A DNA stretch of 64,000 nt, taken from positions 1,612,001 to 1,676,000 of the forward strand of contig CM066287.1 of assembly GCA_033816765.1 (NCBI GenBank), written 5' to 3'. The DNA is from Nothopassalora personata. Taxonomy: Eukaryota; Ascomycota; Dothideomycetes; Mycosphaerellales; Mycosphaerellaceae. This document shows positions 54,081 through 64,000 of the stretch, in pieces. The translations under genes and the position numbers were made by a program. The notes under the pieces were generated by a model. It made no database searches. It saw nothing but the letters and a program-made list of their open reading frames with translations, and was not told the origin of the DNA. Numbering within the stretch: the first letter of the stretch is position 1; each line of letters starts with the position of its first letter.

Positions 54081-56719
54081 ATGTATGTGAAAGTGACCTG
54101 CTCTCCTCCGTTGGGACAGGCCTCTACACTCTCTCGGCACAATGGAAGTGTCCGCTTCCACGTCCTGCTTGAGACTAATGATCCAAGCCGAACGAAGGCG
54201 AACAAGCCGCAAGTCTGTGTATGGCACAACCACGGGGGCGACTATGACTGGTCTGAGCTGCCTCTTACCCCTACAAAAGAGTGTGAACATGTTATGCTAC
54301 TAAACCGGCCTACGGCAACGAATGTTTCGGGCCAGTGGTTCTCAGCAGATCTCTCTGGCATGCCAAAGAATGGTCAAGTCACCAAGTTCACAGTCAAGTT
54401 CTCCATCGACAATGGCCATGAATGGCGATGGGTGAAAGACACGACTGGTGTAGAGGATGGCGAGCTGCACTATCAAAGTGCGGACTTTGTTAAGCATTCG
54501 TCCTACGATTTGAAGCATTGGTTCAACGATGTGAGCTCAGACATCAAAGTGCAAAGCGAGCGACCCGACACAATCAACACCCATCTGTACTCCCTGACAT
54601 GTCCTGTTGCACCTGCAAAAGGAGAGGAATCCGGATGGCAGCATCATCAGCTAGGCACACCAACCCAATCTTCCCGATGGTTCAGTCTTGTGCGGTTATG
54701 GTTCCCATGGCTAGCTCCGCGACAGGGCAAAGGCAGACTTGACCTTGACAAAGATGCCGTACTTTCCTCGTTCTTGAGATCGGATGGACTGCATGTGGCA
54801 GTGCTTGGCATTAGTGGTGTCGAAGACGTTGTGACTACTCTGATCAACGACGAGCATGGCACTTTGATCATCAAGGGTCGTAACGACAGAACCGAGATTG
54901 GCTCCGCTACGGTTCTGGTAGCTGTGGCAGAGAGCTTCGAAGTCGCCAATGCTGCTGTGTTCTACCATGCTAGAAAAGTGGTTGGTTCTTACGGCACTTC
55001 TGCTGCAGAGAACGAGATCAAGACTATGACGGATGGCATCAAGGATGAGTGGCTGGAAGAAGTATGTAATGCCATTTCTGATACCTTCATACACTAACAT
55101 TACGGCAGTGGTATGACGGACTCACGTACTGCACGTGGAATGGCCTAGGTCAGAAGTTGACCTCCCAGAAGATCTTCGATGCTCTAGACGATCTCTCAAA
55201 AGCGGACATTAACATCACTAACCTCATCATCGACGACAATTGGCAGTCCATATCGGAAGCAGACACGCAATTCAAGCGCGGCTGGTCAGATTTCGAAGCG
55301 AACCAAGAAGGCTTCCCAGACGGCATGAAGGCTACAACCAAGGAGATCAGGAAGAGACACCCTAACATCAACCACATTGCAGTCTGGCATGCACTTCTTG
55401 GCTACTGGGGCGGCATCGACCCCAATGGCTGGATTGCAAAGAACTACAAAACCATTGAGGTCGAAAAAGAGGCCGGTGTCGCAGGTGGCACGTTCACAGT
55501 AGTAGCAGCCGAAGACGCCGGCAGGATGTACAACGACTTCTATGCCTTCCTCGCCGACTCTGGCATCGACTCCGTCAAAACTGACGCCCAAGCCTTCATC
55601 GACTTCCTCCTTCACGCCCCCGACCGCAGAGCGCTCATCACCGAATACCAAGACGCCTGGACTATCGCCCATCTCCGGCACCTCAGCAGCCGAGCCATTT
55701 CGTGCATGTCCCAAGCACCTCAAATTCTGTTCCACACCCAATTGCCAAAGAACAAACCACGCATTCTGTACCGCAACTCAGACGACTTCTTCCCTGAAGT
55801 TGCAGCAAGCCACCCCTGGCACATCTTCTGCAATGCCCACAATAGTCTCCTCACCCAACATCTCAATGTCCTCCCCGACTGGGACATGTTCCAAACCTCG
55901 CACGAATGGGCCGGTTTCCACGCCGCAGCACGCTGCGTCAGCGGCGGACCGATCTACTTCACAGACACCCCCGGCCAACACGACATCACTCTGATCCGCC
56001 AAATGACAGCTCAAACCCCTCGAGGCAAAACTGTCATCCTCCGCCCTCATATCGTCGGCAAAGCGATGGATCCTTACAACTCCTACAATGCCCTTGCTAT
56101 GCTGAAGATTGGGACGTACGTAGGCTATGCACAAACCGGTACAGGAATCCTCGGGATTTTCAACGTCTCGCCACAGCACCTGAATGAGTTCATCTCCCTG
56201 TCCGATTTCCCTGGAACGGAGCAAGGACACTACGTCGTGGGCTCCTTCCAATCGGGCAAATTCTCCAACCCAATGAAGCGAACTGAGTCCCATGCCCTCG
56301 TGGGCCTCGAGCTCGAACCGAAGACTTGGGAGATTCTCTCAGCCTACGCGCTTCACCACTTCACACTTCGCAGCGAGAAACCTATCGATGTCGCGATTCT
56401 CGGGCTCATCGGGAAAATGACCGGTTCTGCCGCTGTGACGGGATTCGATGTGTACATTGAAGAGAATGGACGCTTGAGGATCTGGACGAGTTTGAAAGCG
56501 CTGGGCACTCTCGGGTTCTATATTAGTGATCTGCCGGAAAGGAGTATCGAGGAGGGGTTTATGGTGATGATTTTTGGGAAGGCTATACCGATTGGCACAG
56601 TCAAGAGGAGTGAGAGGGACGAGAGGGTGCTGGAGATTGATGTTGAGAGGGCTTGGAAAGAGTCTGGGGAGGAGGCCGGGTGGAGTAATGAGGTTAGTCT
56701 GGAGGTTTTTATTCACTGA
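54081..56719 (+). CDS. GH36 raffinose synthase/Sip1-like glycoside hydrolase
   Basis: CDS is join(54081..55061, 55109..56719), 863 residues; start MYVKVTCSPPLGQAS fits the usual beginning of the fungal family. The 47-nt intron joins DEWLEE to WYDGLTYCTWNGLGQ. Core landmarks: LIIDDNWQSI, HIAVWHALLGYWGG, SGIDSVKTDAQAF with the likely nucleophile Asp, and YRNSDDFFPE plus HNSLLTQHLNVLPDWDMFQ, the acid/base region. Such proteins are alpha-galactosidase-like; raffinose synthases are plant enzymes, so for the fungal protein hydrolysis or transfer on alpha-galactosides is inferred. No signal peptide. Confidence 0.88.
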
Positions 56720-56905
56720 TGGAGGGCAGTTCGTAGAGTGGGTGGTTAGGGGGTATGGATGATGTGGGAAGAAAAGCACGATCATCATCCGAGTTATTTC
56801 ATCTTAGACAGACTTTACGTCTGTACCCGACTCGTCAACATCGGCGTAGCGAGGCAGCCAGTATGGATTGCACTCTTGTCCCCGAGGGTATTGTCATCCT
56901 GGATT

Positions 56906-58378
56906 CTATGCTTTGGCGGCACCAGCCTTGATAAGCAAGATATCACCATCCTCAACCACGTAATCCTTGCCCTTCGTCATAACCTTGCCCTGTGCCTTCA
57001 CCGTAGCTTCATCGCCGAGCTCCTTCAGCGTATTGAAGTTGTACACAATACACTGGATGAAAGTCTTCTCAAAGTCGCCGTGGATGACACCAGCTGCTTG
57101 AGGCGCTTTGGTGCCGTTTCGTATAGTCCACTGTCGTACTTCGTCTGTGCCTGTGGTGAAGAAGGAGCCGAGGTTGAGCGCTTTGCGCATGGTTGTGATG
57201 ATCTTGGGCAGGGCAGACTTGGTTCCGAGCTTTTTGGCCTCCTCCTCTGCTTCTGCGTCCGTCTCGAAGCGGGTGAGGCGATCTTCGAAGGAGACGGAGA
57301 TGGGGATGATTGGGTCGCCTGGTGCGTGCTCCTTGACCCACTCGGCGATCTTGGGGAGGTGCTTGTTCTTTTGGCGGATGTAATCTTTCTCGCTGAGGTT
57401 GACGAGGAAGACGACTGGCTTGGCGGAGAGGAGGAAGAGTGGGTTGATGACTTCGACCTATGATCCACTCAAGTCAGTAAAGCACAAGACATGATTTGAT
57501 CAGCTGTGTGTATCAATGGCAGGGTTGCTTCGAAATCAGATCGGACGTTCTATCACGACACCTCTTTGCGTTATATGGTGAGGGTTCTAAGAGCTGGGAT
57601 TATAGAGATTGGATCTCTGGTTCATCATGGAAATAGGGCAGAGTATGTTAGTGAGGAGATGTTCAAACGTACCTCTTTTGGTGACCAGTCGTTCTTGCGC
57701 ACGTCCTTGCCAGACTTAAGATGCTCGAGGACCTTCTCAACAGTGGCCTGCTCTTCCTTGAGCTTCTTCATCTCAAGCGACTGACCTCCTCGTCGAGTCT
57801 GCTTCACCAAGTTCTCGTGTGCCTTCTCCACGAATTCGATGTCCTTGATCCGAAGCTCTTCGCTGATGATGTCGAGGTCACGAATTGGATCCACATCACC
57901 CTCAACGTGGATGATCTCGGCGTCGTCGAAGCAGCGCACTACCTGGAAGACGGCATCGACGGCTCTGATGTGTGACAAGAAGGCGTTTCCGAGACCAGCA
58001 CCAGTGGAAGCGCCTCGTGTCAGACCGGCGATATCGTAGACGGTCATGTGCGCGGGCACTTCAGACTTGGGCTTGTATTGCTTGACCAGCCAGTCGAAAC
58101 GCTCGTCAGGCACGATGACACGTGCCTCTTCCGGGTCGATGGTGGCATAGGGGAAGTTGGCGGGGTTGCCGAGCGAGCACTTGGTGAGCGCCTGGAAGAA
58201 GGTCGACTTTCCTACGTTGGCGAGACCGACCTGTGCGCGGGTGAGTTAGTGCCTCTCCATGATGACATGCGCAGAGCACGCACAAGTATGCTGCCGTACA
58301 TACGATCCCACTCTTCAGGTTGTTGCCAGGTCGGCCCAAAAGGACCTTCTCCTGCTTGACTTCCTTCTTTGGCGGCAT
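56906..58378 (-). CDS. OLA1: Ola1/YchF-type Obg-like ATPase
   Basis: CDS is complement(join(56906..57457, 57673..58230, 58304..58378)), 394 residues, the same length as yeast Ola1. Exon 1 encodes MPPKKEVKQEKVLLGRPGNN and KSGI; exon 2 starts VGLANVGKSTFFQALTKCSL (P-loop), then NFPYATIDPEEARV and YDIAGLTRGASTGAGLG (G3 region). Exon 3 begins VEVINPLFLLSAKPVVFLVN and carries NLSEKD in place of the GTPase NKxD motif, the known reason this family prefers ATP, then the TGS domain ending KDYVVEDGDILLIK. Intron 2 is unusually long here (215 nt). Role: ribosome-associated regulator of translation and proteotoxic stress. Confidence 0.95.
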
Positions 58379-58722
58379 CTTCTTCTTGTTCTTGCTGCTG
58401 CTGGCGTAGCTGTGCTGTGGTTGATGGTGAACGACGCAAGGTCCAAAGACCCTCGGCGCGGCAGAAAGAGGTCGCAGGGATGTCGTCAACGCAGAGCCTG
58501 CTGCTGAAAGTGTAATTGAGGCTTTAGAAAGGAAAGTGAGGTGGTAACCAAGTTGGAGAGACACTTTGAAGAGCTGTGCGACGGCTCTGCGTCGAGGTTT
58601 CTGCAATAAGGTGGGATGAATTCGGAGCTCGAATTGCCAACACAAATTTGTAGTCATGAATGACTTCTGACACGTGATATGGCGATCCTGGCGCGTTTAC
58701 GTGCTTGGCAGTCTTTGGAGCG

Positions 58723-58756
<34 letters not shown>

Positions 58757-58812
58757 CATGAATGGGCTGTGCGTTGTCGTGGATCGTATGATCTATATAC
58801 AATGTTCTCAGC
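58379..58812. other. Intergenic region upstream of OLA1
   Basis: About 435 bp between two minus-strand genes. Contains the (GA)n tract at 58726-58754 and no supported gene. Confidence 0.4.
58726..58754. repeat. (GA)n microsatellite
   Basis: About 14 perfect GA units between the GCN20 stop codon and the OLA1 start codon, about 60-90 bp from the GCN20 3' end; on the transcribed minus strand it reads (TC)n. Confidence 0.9.
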
Positions 58813-61059
58813 TTAGTGCTTCGCCACAACACCAGACTGGTCCGCCTGCTCTGTAATGCGCTTCTTGTACTGTGCAACAGTGCCGGGGAAATGCTCCACA
58901 GTGCCATTGTCACACACCCACAGGCTAGTACAGACATTTTGTAGCATAGTCACATCGTGACTGACCATCAGCACACCTCCCTCGAAGTTCCTGAGGGCCG
59001 TGCTCAAGGCGTCCATAGCCTCGATATCGAGATGGTTCGAAGGCTCGTCAAGGACAAGAATGTGCGGGTTAGTCAGACCAATGCAAGCGAACGCAACACG
59101 AGACTTCTGTCCTCCAGAAAGCAATGCCATCTTCTGCAGACCTGTCATGCCAGTGATGCCGAAAGCACCCAAGTGGCGTCGATATTCTTCATCCGACCTT
59201 CCCGGGTACTTGGCTGCCATGAAGCCGACGGCACTGGCATTCATGTCTAGCGCATCGACGTGATGCTGCGCGAAGAATCCAATGCGAAGTCGTGGATTCT
59301 GTGAGATCAAACCAGAGCTTGGCTGTAATGCACCAATGAGTAGCTTCAGCGCAGTGGTCTTTCCTGCTCCGTTCGGCCCAACGATACCAATACGCGAGTC
59401 GAGTTGCACATCCAGATCCACGTTCTTGAGCAGGATTTTGTCCTTGCTGTAACCAAAAGTGACGTTGGACATCTGGATGATAGGCGGCGACAGCTTCTCG
59501 ACCTCGGGGAACTTGAAGTGCACCGTATACTCGCTTTCGGGTGCCTCGAGGACCGGCATCTTCTCCAGCTTCTTGATACGCGACTGTGCTTCGGAAGACT
59601 TTGCAGCATTGTAGCGGAACTTGTCGATGAATGCCTGCAGGTGAGCTCGTTGTGCCATTTGTGTCTCGTACTCCCGCTTGGCCGTCTTCCTCCGCTCTTC
59701 CTTTGTTGCGTAGAAAGAATCGAAGTTTGCGCCCTTGTAGTAATCGAGTCGCTCAGAGTGCTGGTGAATAATATCTGTGGCTACCTCGTTCAAGAAGGCT
59801 CTGTCGTGAGAGACGACCAGCACCGTGCTCGGGTAGCCTTGCAGGTAGTTGGCCAAGAATGTGATCGATGGTACGTCCAACATGTTTGACGGCTCGTCGA
59901 GTAGCAGGAGATCAGGCTCGCAGAAAAGAGCTCTTGCCAGCGCCAAACGCATACGCCATCCACCCGAGAAGGTCTTTGTAGCATACTGTTGCCTCTCGTG
60001 TGAGAAACCGAGACCTGCGAGAATGCTAGCTGCTCTGGATTCTGCCTTGTCGGACTCCATCTCAGCGAGTTTGCCCTGCACGTCGCTCAGTGTGATGTCC
60101 AGTCCTTCGCGTTGCTTGTCCAGCTTAGCGGCATCGGCTGATGTGTCTGCCATGGTCGCGCGCTCTGCTTCCAGTTCTGCGAGCTCTTTGGCAATCTTGT
60201 CTTGTTCCTTTAGCAAGTGCTTCCGCCACACGTCAGCGTCAAGGACTGCTTGCAGGGCGGGAGTGTCATCTCCCATGATCTCCTGCTCAACGTGTAGAAT
60301 GGAAATGTGAGTGGGGATGGCAACCTCTCGCTTACTGAGCGCCCTGAGCAGCGTCGATTTACCAATACCGTTTTGACCTACGAGACCATACCGGCGGCCA
60401 TACGCGAGTGTCAGGTTGGTATCTGAGAGGATACGTTTGCCACCAATCGAGATGTCGATACCGTCGACCTTGATGTCTTTGCTCTTCGATTGAGCATCGG
60501 CACCTAGCTGCAGAGGGTTGACGGCCATGAAGAACTCTTCATACGACTGCTGTTCGTCTGGCACATCGAGAAGTCGTGAGGCTTCATATTCGACAGTCTT
60601 GAACTCCTTCTTGTCTTGCTTGGCGCGCAACTTTCTCTCCGCCTTCTCGAGCTTCTTCTTGTCTACTCTCGACTCGACCTTACGAGTGTTTGCAGATTCG
60701 AGATCGACAGAGCCTCCCGTAAGACCCAATGTGGAGGATATGTTCCGTGTCGACCCTACTTGCAGCGACTGGTCAAGCTTCTTGACCGATGGAGCTTGCT
60801 GCCGCCTTTCGGCATCTGTGCCGTTCTCATTGTGCAGGCGCTCTACGAACTTCTCTACAAGATTTTGCACCGAGACTTCGTTCTCATTTGAAAGGTCTCC
60901 CGAGGCGGACAATAGCAGCTGTGTGATGACAGCTGCCGCGTCTGCCAGAGGGTCTCCCTCAGCGCTGAACTGCCGTGCTGCATGGTTCAAATATCCCGCA
61001 GCATAGTCCACGACCACTGCATCGACATCCGGAAGCTGGGCGCGTATTTCGGCCTGCAT
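58813..61059 (-). CDS. GCN20: Gcn20 (ABCF3) ABC-F protein
   Basis: Intronless, 748 residues. The N-terminal 190 residues, helical and charged, correspond to the Gcn1-binding extension of Gcn20/ABCF3. Two ABC cassettes follow without membrane segments: Walker A GQNGIGKST (about 228-236), signature FSGGWRMRLALARAL, Walker B LLLLDEPSNMLD; then Walker A GPNGAGKTT, signature LSGGQKSRVAFA, Walker B ILVLDEPSNHLD. The linker between cassettes has the usual basic ABC-F character. With Gcn1 it activates the Gcn2 kinase on ribosomes during amino-acid starvation. Confidence 0.94.
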   Translation of the reverse strand: MQAEIRAQLPDVDAVVVDYAAGYLNHAARQFSAEGDPLADAAAVITQLLLSASGDLSNENEVSVQNLVEKFVERLHNENGTDAERRQQAPSVKKLDQSLQVGSTRNISSTLGLTGGSVDLESANTRKVESRVDKKKLEKAERKLRAKQDKKEFKTVEYEASRLLDVPDEQQSYEEFFMAVNPLQLGADAQSKSKDIKVDGIDISIGGKRILSDTNLTLAYGRRYGLVGQNGIGKSTLLRALSKREVAIPTHISILHVEQEIMGDDTPALQAVLDADVWRKHLLKEQDKIAKELAELEAERATMADTSADAAKLDKQREGLDITLSDVQGKLAEMESDKAESRAASILAGLGFSHERQQYATKTFSGGWRMRLALARALFCEPDLLLLDEPSNMLDVPSITFLANYLQGYPSTVLVVSHDRAFLNEVATDIIHQHSERLDYYKGANFDSFYATKEERRKTAKREYETQMAQRAHLQAFIDKFRYNAAKSSEAQSRIKKLEKMPVLEAPESEYTVHFKFPEVEKLSPPIIQMSNVTFGYSKDKILLKNVDLDVQLDSRIGIVGPNGAGKTTALKLLIGALQPSSGLISQNPRLRIGFFAQHHVDALDMNASAVGFMAAKYPGRSDEEYRRHLGAFGITGMTGLQKMALLSGGQKSRVAFACIGLTNPHILVLDEPSNHLDIEAMDALSTALRNFEGGVLMVSHDVTMLQNVCTSLWVCDNGTVEHFPGTVAQYKKRITEQADQSGVVAKH

Positions 61060-63162
61060 CCTGGTGGCTCAGCTGGTCTAGATCTGTCTGGATCGAGCGA
61101 CGATAATTGACGTGACTGCTATCCCGATGTCGAACGATTTCCGAGCAGGACCGACGAGGCGCCACCTAGATAGCTTGTTTAGAGTCGGAATGCAGGTATC
61201 CGAGCGTGCGCCAAGTCTATGTCGTCGCGCGGCTCGTCGCCCGGCGCTAGCAAAGTGTTGGTTAGAACTATGGCGATGAGCCAGAGCAAACTTGCCCGCT
61301 CACTTCGCGTCATTGCCTTCCTCTCGTTCTACACGTGCACAGCACCTTCGCGTTACATTTCAGTCCTGGTCAAACCCGATGTCAGGCGTCCTGCGGGGCA
61401 GCATATGCACGATAACATTTCATCAAGTATGTCTCAGGGTAGACCTATCTCCCGCCCATATTGTGGCGTGTCGCGCCTGCTCGGGGAAGGATCGTGCGAG
61501 TCGTTACATCTTGCAGATTCTGCAGTGCTTCGATGTCGCGAGTGCATATCGTATATGATGGCTTTTGCCAGATTGCTTGGATATTTACACTTTTACCCGA
61601 GAAGCTAATTTAGCTACTGCCAGTGGCTCAAGACAGCAGACTCCCTTACTTCGACCGAGTCCTGTCATGCTTCGTGTCAAGGCATTGTCAAGACGCTGTC
61701 TGCCGAGAGCGTGTGTGGAGTTAATTGCTTGTGCTATTGCTCGATTAGTTCTAGACAAGATCAAGGTCAGGCACAACGCGAGATCTGGCGCGCTACGATG
61801 CTATCGGCCTCGCTTGCCCCACGGTAGTGGATCTACTGCAAGGGCTGCCTCTAAAATCAGGTCTTATGAGCAGGGATTGATCTGGTTGCTCTCCACCTTG
61901 AGTTTCATAATGCGATTGTTACACACAAGCCTCCTTGCTGTGCTCAACGTCGCTCTGCGAACAAGAGCCTCGTCGACCGTGACACATGGAGGTTGAACAA
62001 GAGACGCCCGATGACCACATGCCAGGTCTATCATGGCCATCTCATGCCGTCGCAGCTGGCTCACGCTACGGAGACTGTGCCACATGGCGCGTGATCGTCA
62101 TACCGGTCATACGCGATCGCAACTGTGGCGCAAATGGTCGGTCCCGCGTCCTGCGGCATCTTGCATGAAAGGTAAATCATAGCGCGTGTCTTCAATGACC
62201 GACCCTTTAACCAGAATCAAGCACGTTGCGAGGAGACTATGATACCAGACACATGAAGCTATCGTGCCGCAATCCGACTTCCCGGTTCATGGCGTTGCCG
62301 CGCGCCTGTGACAAAGGCGGACGTTCTGCGTGACATGCAGCTGTCCTACCGTACGGGAGAGTTGAGCCATAACCAAGAGACTATCGATGGGCCGTTTTAG
62401 ACGGAACCAGGATTTGGACTTGGAACTGGTTCTCCCGCCTTGAGTGGATCTACGCTTGTTGGCTTTATTATGGAGCTATGCGTAGCGAAGTTGCAAAGCA
62501 GGATCATGCGGACGTTTGGGTGCAAAGACGGAGTGTGGAATCATGGACAACCCTGAGAGGTTTTGTTTGCGTGCAGCGGGTCCACGCCCGTGTGGTGGTT
62601 CAGGGCAGCGTTGTACGGCAGCATCGACGTTAGGGAACAGGCCAGACACAGGTCAACGCTGCAGACAAGCGCAATATCGGTGTCGATGGCGACGTAGGCG
62701 GTCTGAGCAGCAGAGACGTAGCAGTTGTGAAGAGGAGTTGTTGTTGATAGTTTCATGTTTTGGACATATTCCGTTCCCTCTTAGTCACCTCAGCTGGTAC
62801 CTATCCCTGATTCTAGAGCCCACAAGCCACGCCCGCTTTCCTTCCTCCTCAGTCGGACCAGCCGAGGACGTCGGCGAGCCTTGAATCTTGTCGTCGATTG
62901 AAAGTGAGACCGGCCAGACAGACGCTGCAGCATCCGAGTGTTGCTCTGGCGCCCGGTGGGACAACGCCATGTCCTTGCCTTGCTTGACACCTCTCGACTC
63001 TGCATTGGCCGGCGCTGGGCACAGAGCATGAAAACGGTCTCTTCTATCTGTGCTTCTGGCTCTGTGACCGCACTCTCTGCCTTGGGCCTCGCCGTCGCCC
63101 GCCGTGAACGCGAACACGCGGAACCGACGAGCTCGCAACCACCACCACCACCACCCAGGGAC
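61060..63162. other. 2.1-kb gap without a recognisable gene
   Basis: The longest gene-free stretch in the window. Short open frames (for example 61219-61608 and 61565-61996 on the plus strand) show no conserved motif or good start context. A small inverted repeat (GAACCAG ... CTGGTTC) lies near 62404-62432. No match to the transposon families at 8.4-9.1 and 37.8-38.1 kb was seen. Confidence 0.4.
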
Positions 63163-64000
63163 ATGACCACCGCCGTTACCAGCTACGCTCTCAGCATCCC
63201 TCCCGCGCTCGACGCGCCCTATTCCTTCCCGAGCGCACACCCGAGACGTCTGACCAGCGACGGAGACCGCTATGGGCGCGTACGTCCACGCAGCAGAGAC
63301 AATGGCGCGTCGAAGAGACGCAGCACGCCAGATGCGAGTTTGATTGTGGGCATGGATCGACCCATGAAGAGCGACGCGGAGCGGAGCGGGCATGGTATTG
63401 GCACTGGCACTGGCACTGGCACCGCGCGACCAACGACCTGGTTCCGCCGTCTGTCGAGCAGTATTTCAACGTCACGCGACTCGAGTCGAACACCCACGTC
63501 TCGCCCTGCTTCTGCCGCTTATACCAATGGATCGCTGGCATTCTCGCAGGCCGGCTCCACTACGCCCATGTTTGCAGACACTACACCAGCTCCTCTGCCG
63601 CCCAACAAGCTGGTGAAACGCACTGCCTCGCTGCATAGCTCGCATGGCTCGTCCTCGCCAACATCAGGGTCCAGACTACCCCTTCCGACGTTTCGCAGGC
63701 CTGCTACGAGTCATCAGCGCTCCGCCACGCTTCAGAACCGCCTCTCCAGCTCCAGCCCAGCTGGCCATATCTCCTACGATGGCAATTCTCAGGGAGCACG
63801 TGACGCTCAATGGCGGTCGTATTTCGTCCCTCGGGTGGCTGCTGACCGCACTTCGTCGTCGAAGCGGCGTAGTTCCACAAGCATTCCAAATCCCATCAAG
63901 CGTGTGTATCCTGATCGAAGATACACCCCGACTCTGGTCCTAGCTAAGGATCTTGTGCAGCTCGGTGGTGCAGAGTTTGATGACGGGCTGAGCGATACTG
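63163..64000 (+). CDS. Ser/Arg-rich uncharacterised protein (3' partial)
   Basis: ATG at 63163 (context GGGACATGACC) opens MTTAVTSYALSIPPALDAPY and the frame stays open for 279 codons to the last base of the window, with no stop. The sequence is rich in Ser, Arg and Pro (TWFRRLSSSISTSRDSSRTP, KLVKRTASLHSSHGSSSPTS), contains a GTGTGTGT tract from a GGCACT repeat near 63395-63420, and ends RRYTPTLVLAKDLVQLGGAE. Long Ser/Arg/Pro-rich leaders of this type are common in fungal regulatory proteins, but no domain is yet visible, so function is unknown. Confidence 0.65.
   Translation, partial: MTTAVTSYALSIPPALDAPYSFPSAHPRRLTSDGDRYGRVRPRSRDNGASKRRSTPDASLIVGMDRPMKSDAERSGHGIGTGTGTGTARPTTWFRRLSSSISTSRDSSRTPTSRPASAAYTNGSLAFSQAGSTTPMFADTTPAPLPPNKLVKRTASLHSSHGSSSPTSGSRLPLPTFRRPATSHQRSATLQNRLSSSSPAGHISYDGNSQGARDAQWRSYFVPRVAADRTSSSKRRSSTSIPNPIKRVYPDRRYTPTLVLAKDLVQLGGAEFDDGLSDT

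Noticed and set aside
57025..57468. 147-codon Ser/Pro-rich minus-strand frame
   Set aside because: Alternative frame of OLA1 exon 3; the true frame gives the conserved VEVINPLFLLSAKPV and TGS domain.

Overview
The window is nuclear DNA of a filamentous ascomycete (Pezizomycotina). Genes are dense, sit on both strands, and carry mostly 45-75 nt GT-AG introns with CTRAY-like branch sites. The gene set is fungal: copper-fist and Zn2Cys6 regulators, Slm-type PH protein, Vps27, Gcn20, Asl1-like glucanase. Class Dothideomycetes is my guess from gene content and style; no marker in the window proves it.

Layout. 1-6.8 kb: 3' part of a very long coiled-coil/low-complexity gene with WW-like modules. 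6.8-11 kb: a gene-poor, repeat-bearing patch. A gene starting MDPLSV (the usual start of fungal STAND/Helo-like N-terminal domains) is split after about 11 codons by a 736-bp inverted-repeat DNA transposon, which itself carries a 166-bp TA-flanked MITE. 11.4-19 kb: small unknown gene, Hem25/SLC25A38 mitochondrial glycine carrier, AIF2/AMID-like flavoprotein, Asl1-like (GH128) hydrolase, copper-fist transcription factor. 19.7-29.1 kb: HIRAN-SNF2-RING ATPase (Rad5/HLTF type), Doa4/USP8-like deubiquitinase, and the divergently transcribed ESCRT-0 subunit Vps27. 29.4-36.9 kb: 2OG-Fe(II) dioxygenase, secreted DUF1593 protein, zinc-finger-like unknown, Slm1/2-like PH protein. 37.7-38.1 kb: two more copies of the 166-bp MITE family, just upstream of a Zn2Cys6 regulator. 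41-46.5 kb: N-myristoyltransferase, GMC oxidoreductase pseudogene, Erv14/cornichon, methionine aminopeptidase 1. 46.9-56.7 kb: kynurenine 3-monooxygenase, an unknown Ser/Arg-rich protein, RBR-type E3 ligase, Jip5 WD40 protein, GH36 raffinose-synthase-like protein. 56.9-61.1 kb: Ola1 ATPase and Gcn20 ABC-F protein. 61.1-63.2 kb: no recognisable gene. 63.2 kb to the end: start of a Ser-rich gene that runs off the window.

Most genes are independent housekeeping genes, not a cluster. Functional neighbours worth noting are Vps27 and the Doa4-like enzyme (both endosomal ubiquitin sorting, shared 595-bp promoter), N-myristoyltransferase and Met-aminopeptidase (both N-terminal protein maturation), and Ola1 with Gcn20 (both ribosome-linked ATPases). 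No secondary-metabolite cluster, CRISPR array, rRNA or tRNA gene was found. The most unusual content is the nested transposon insertion and a triplicated uncharacterised domain in the first gene.
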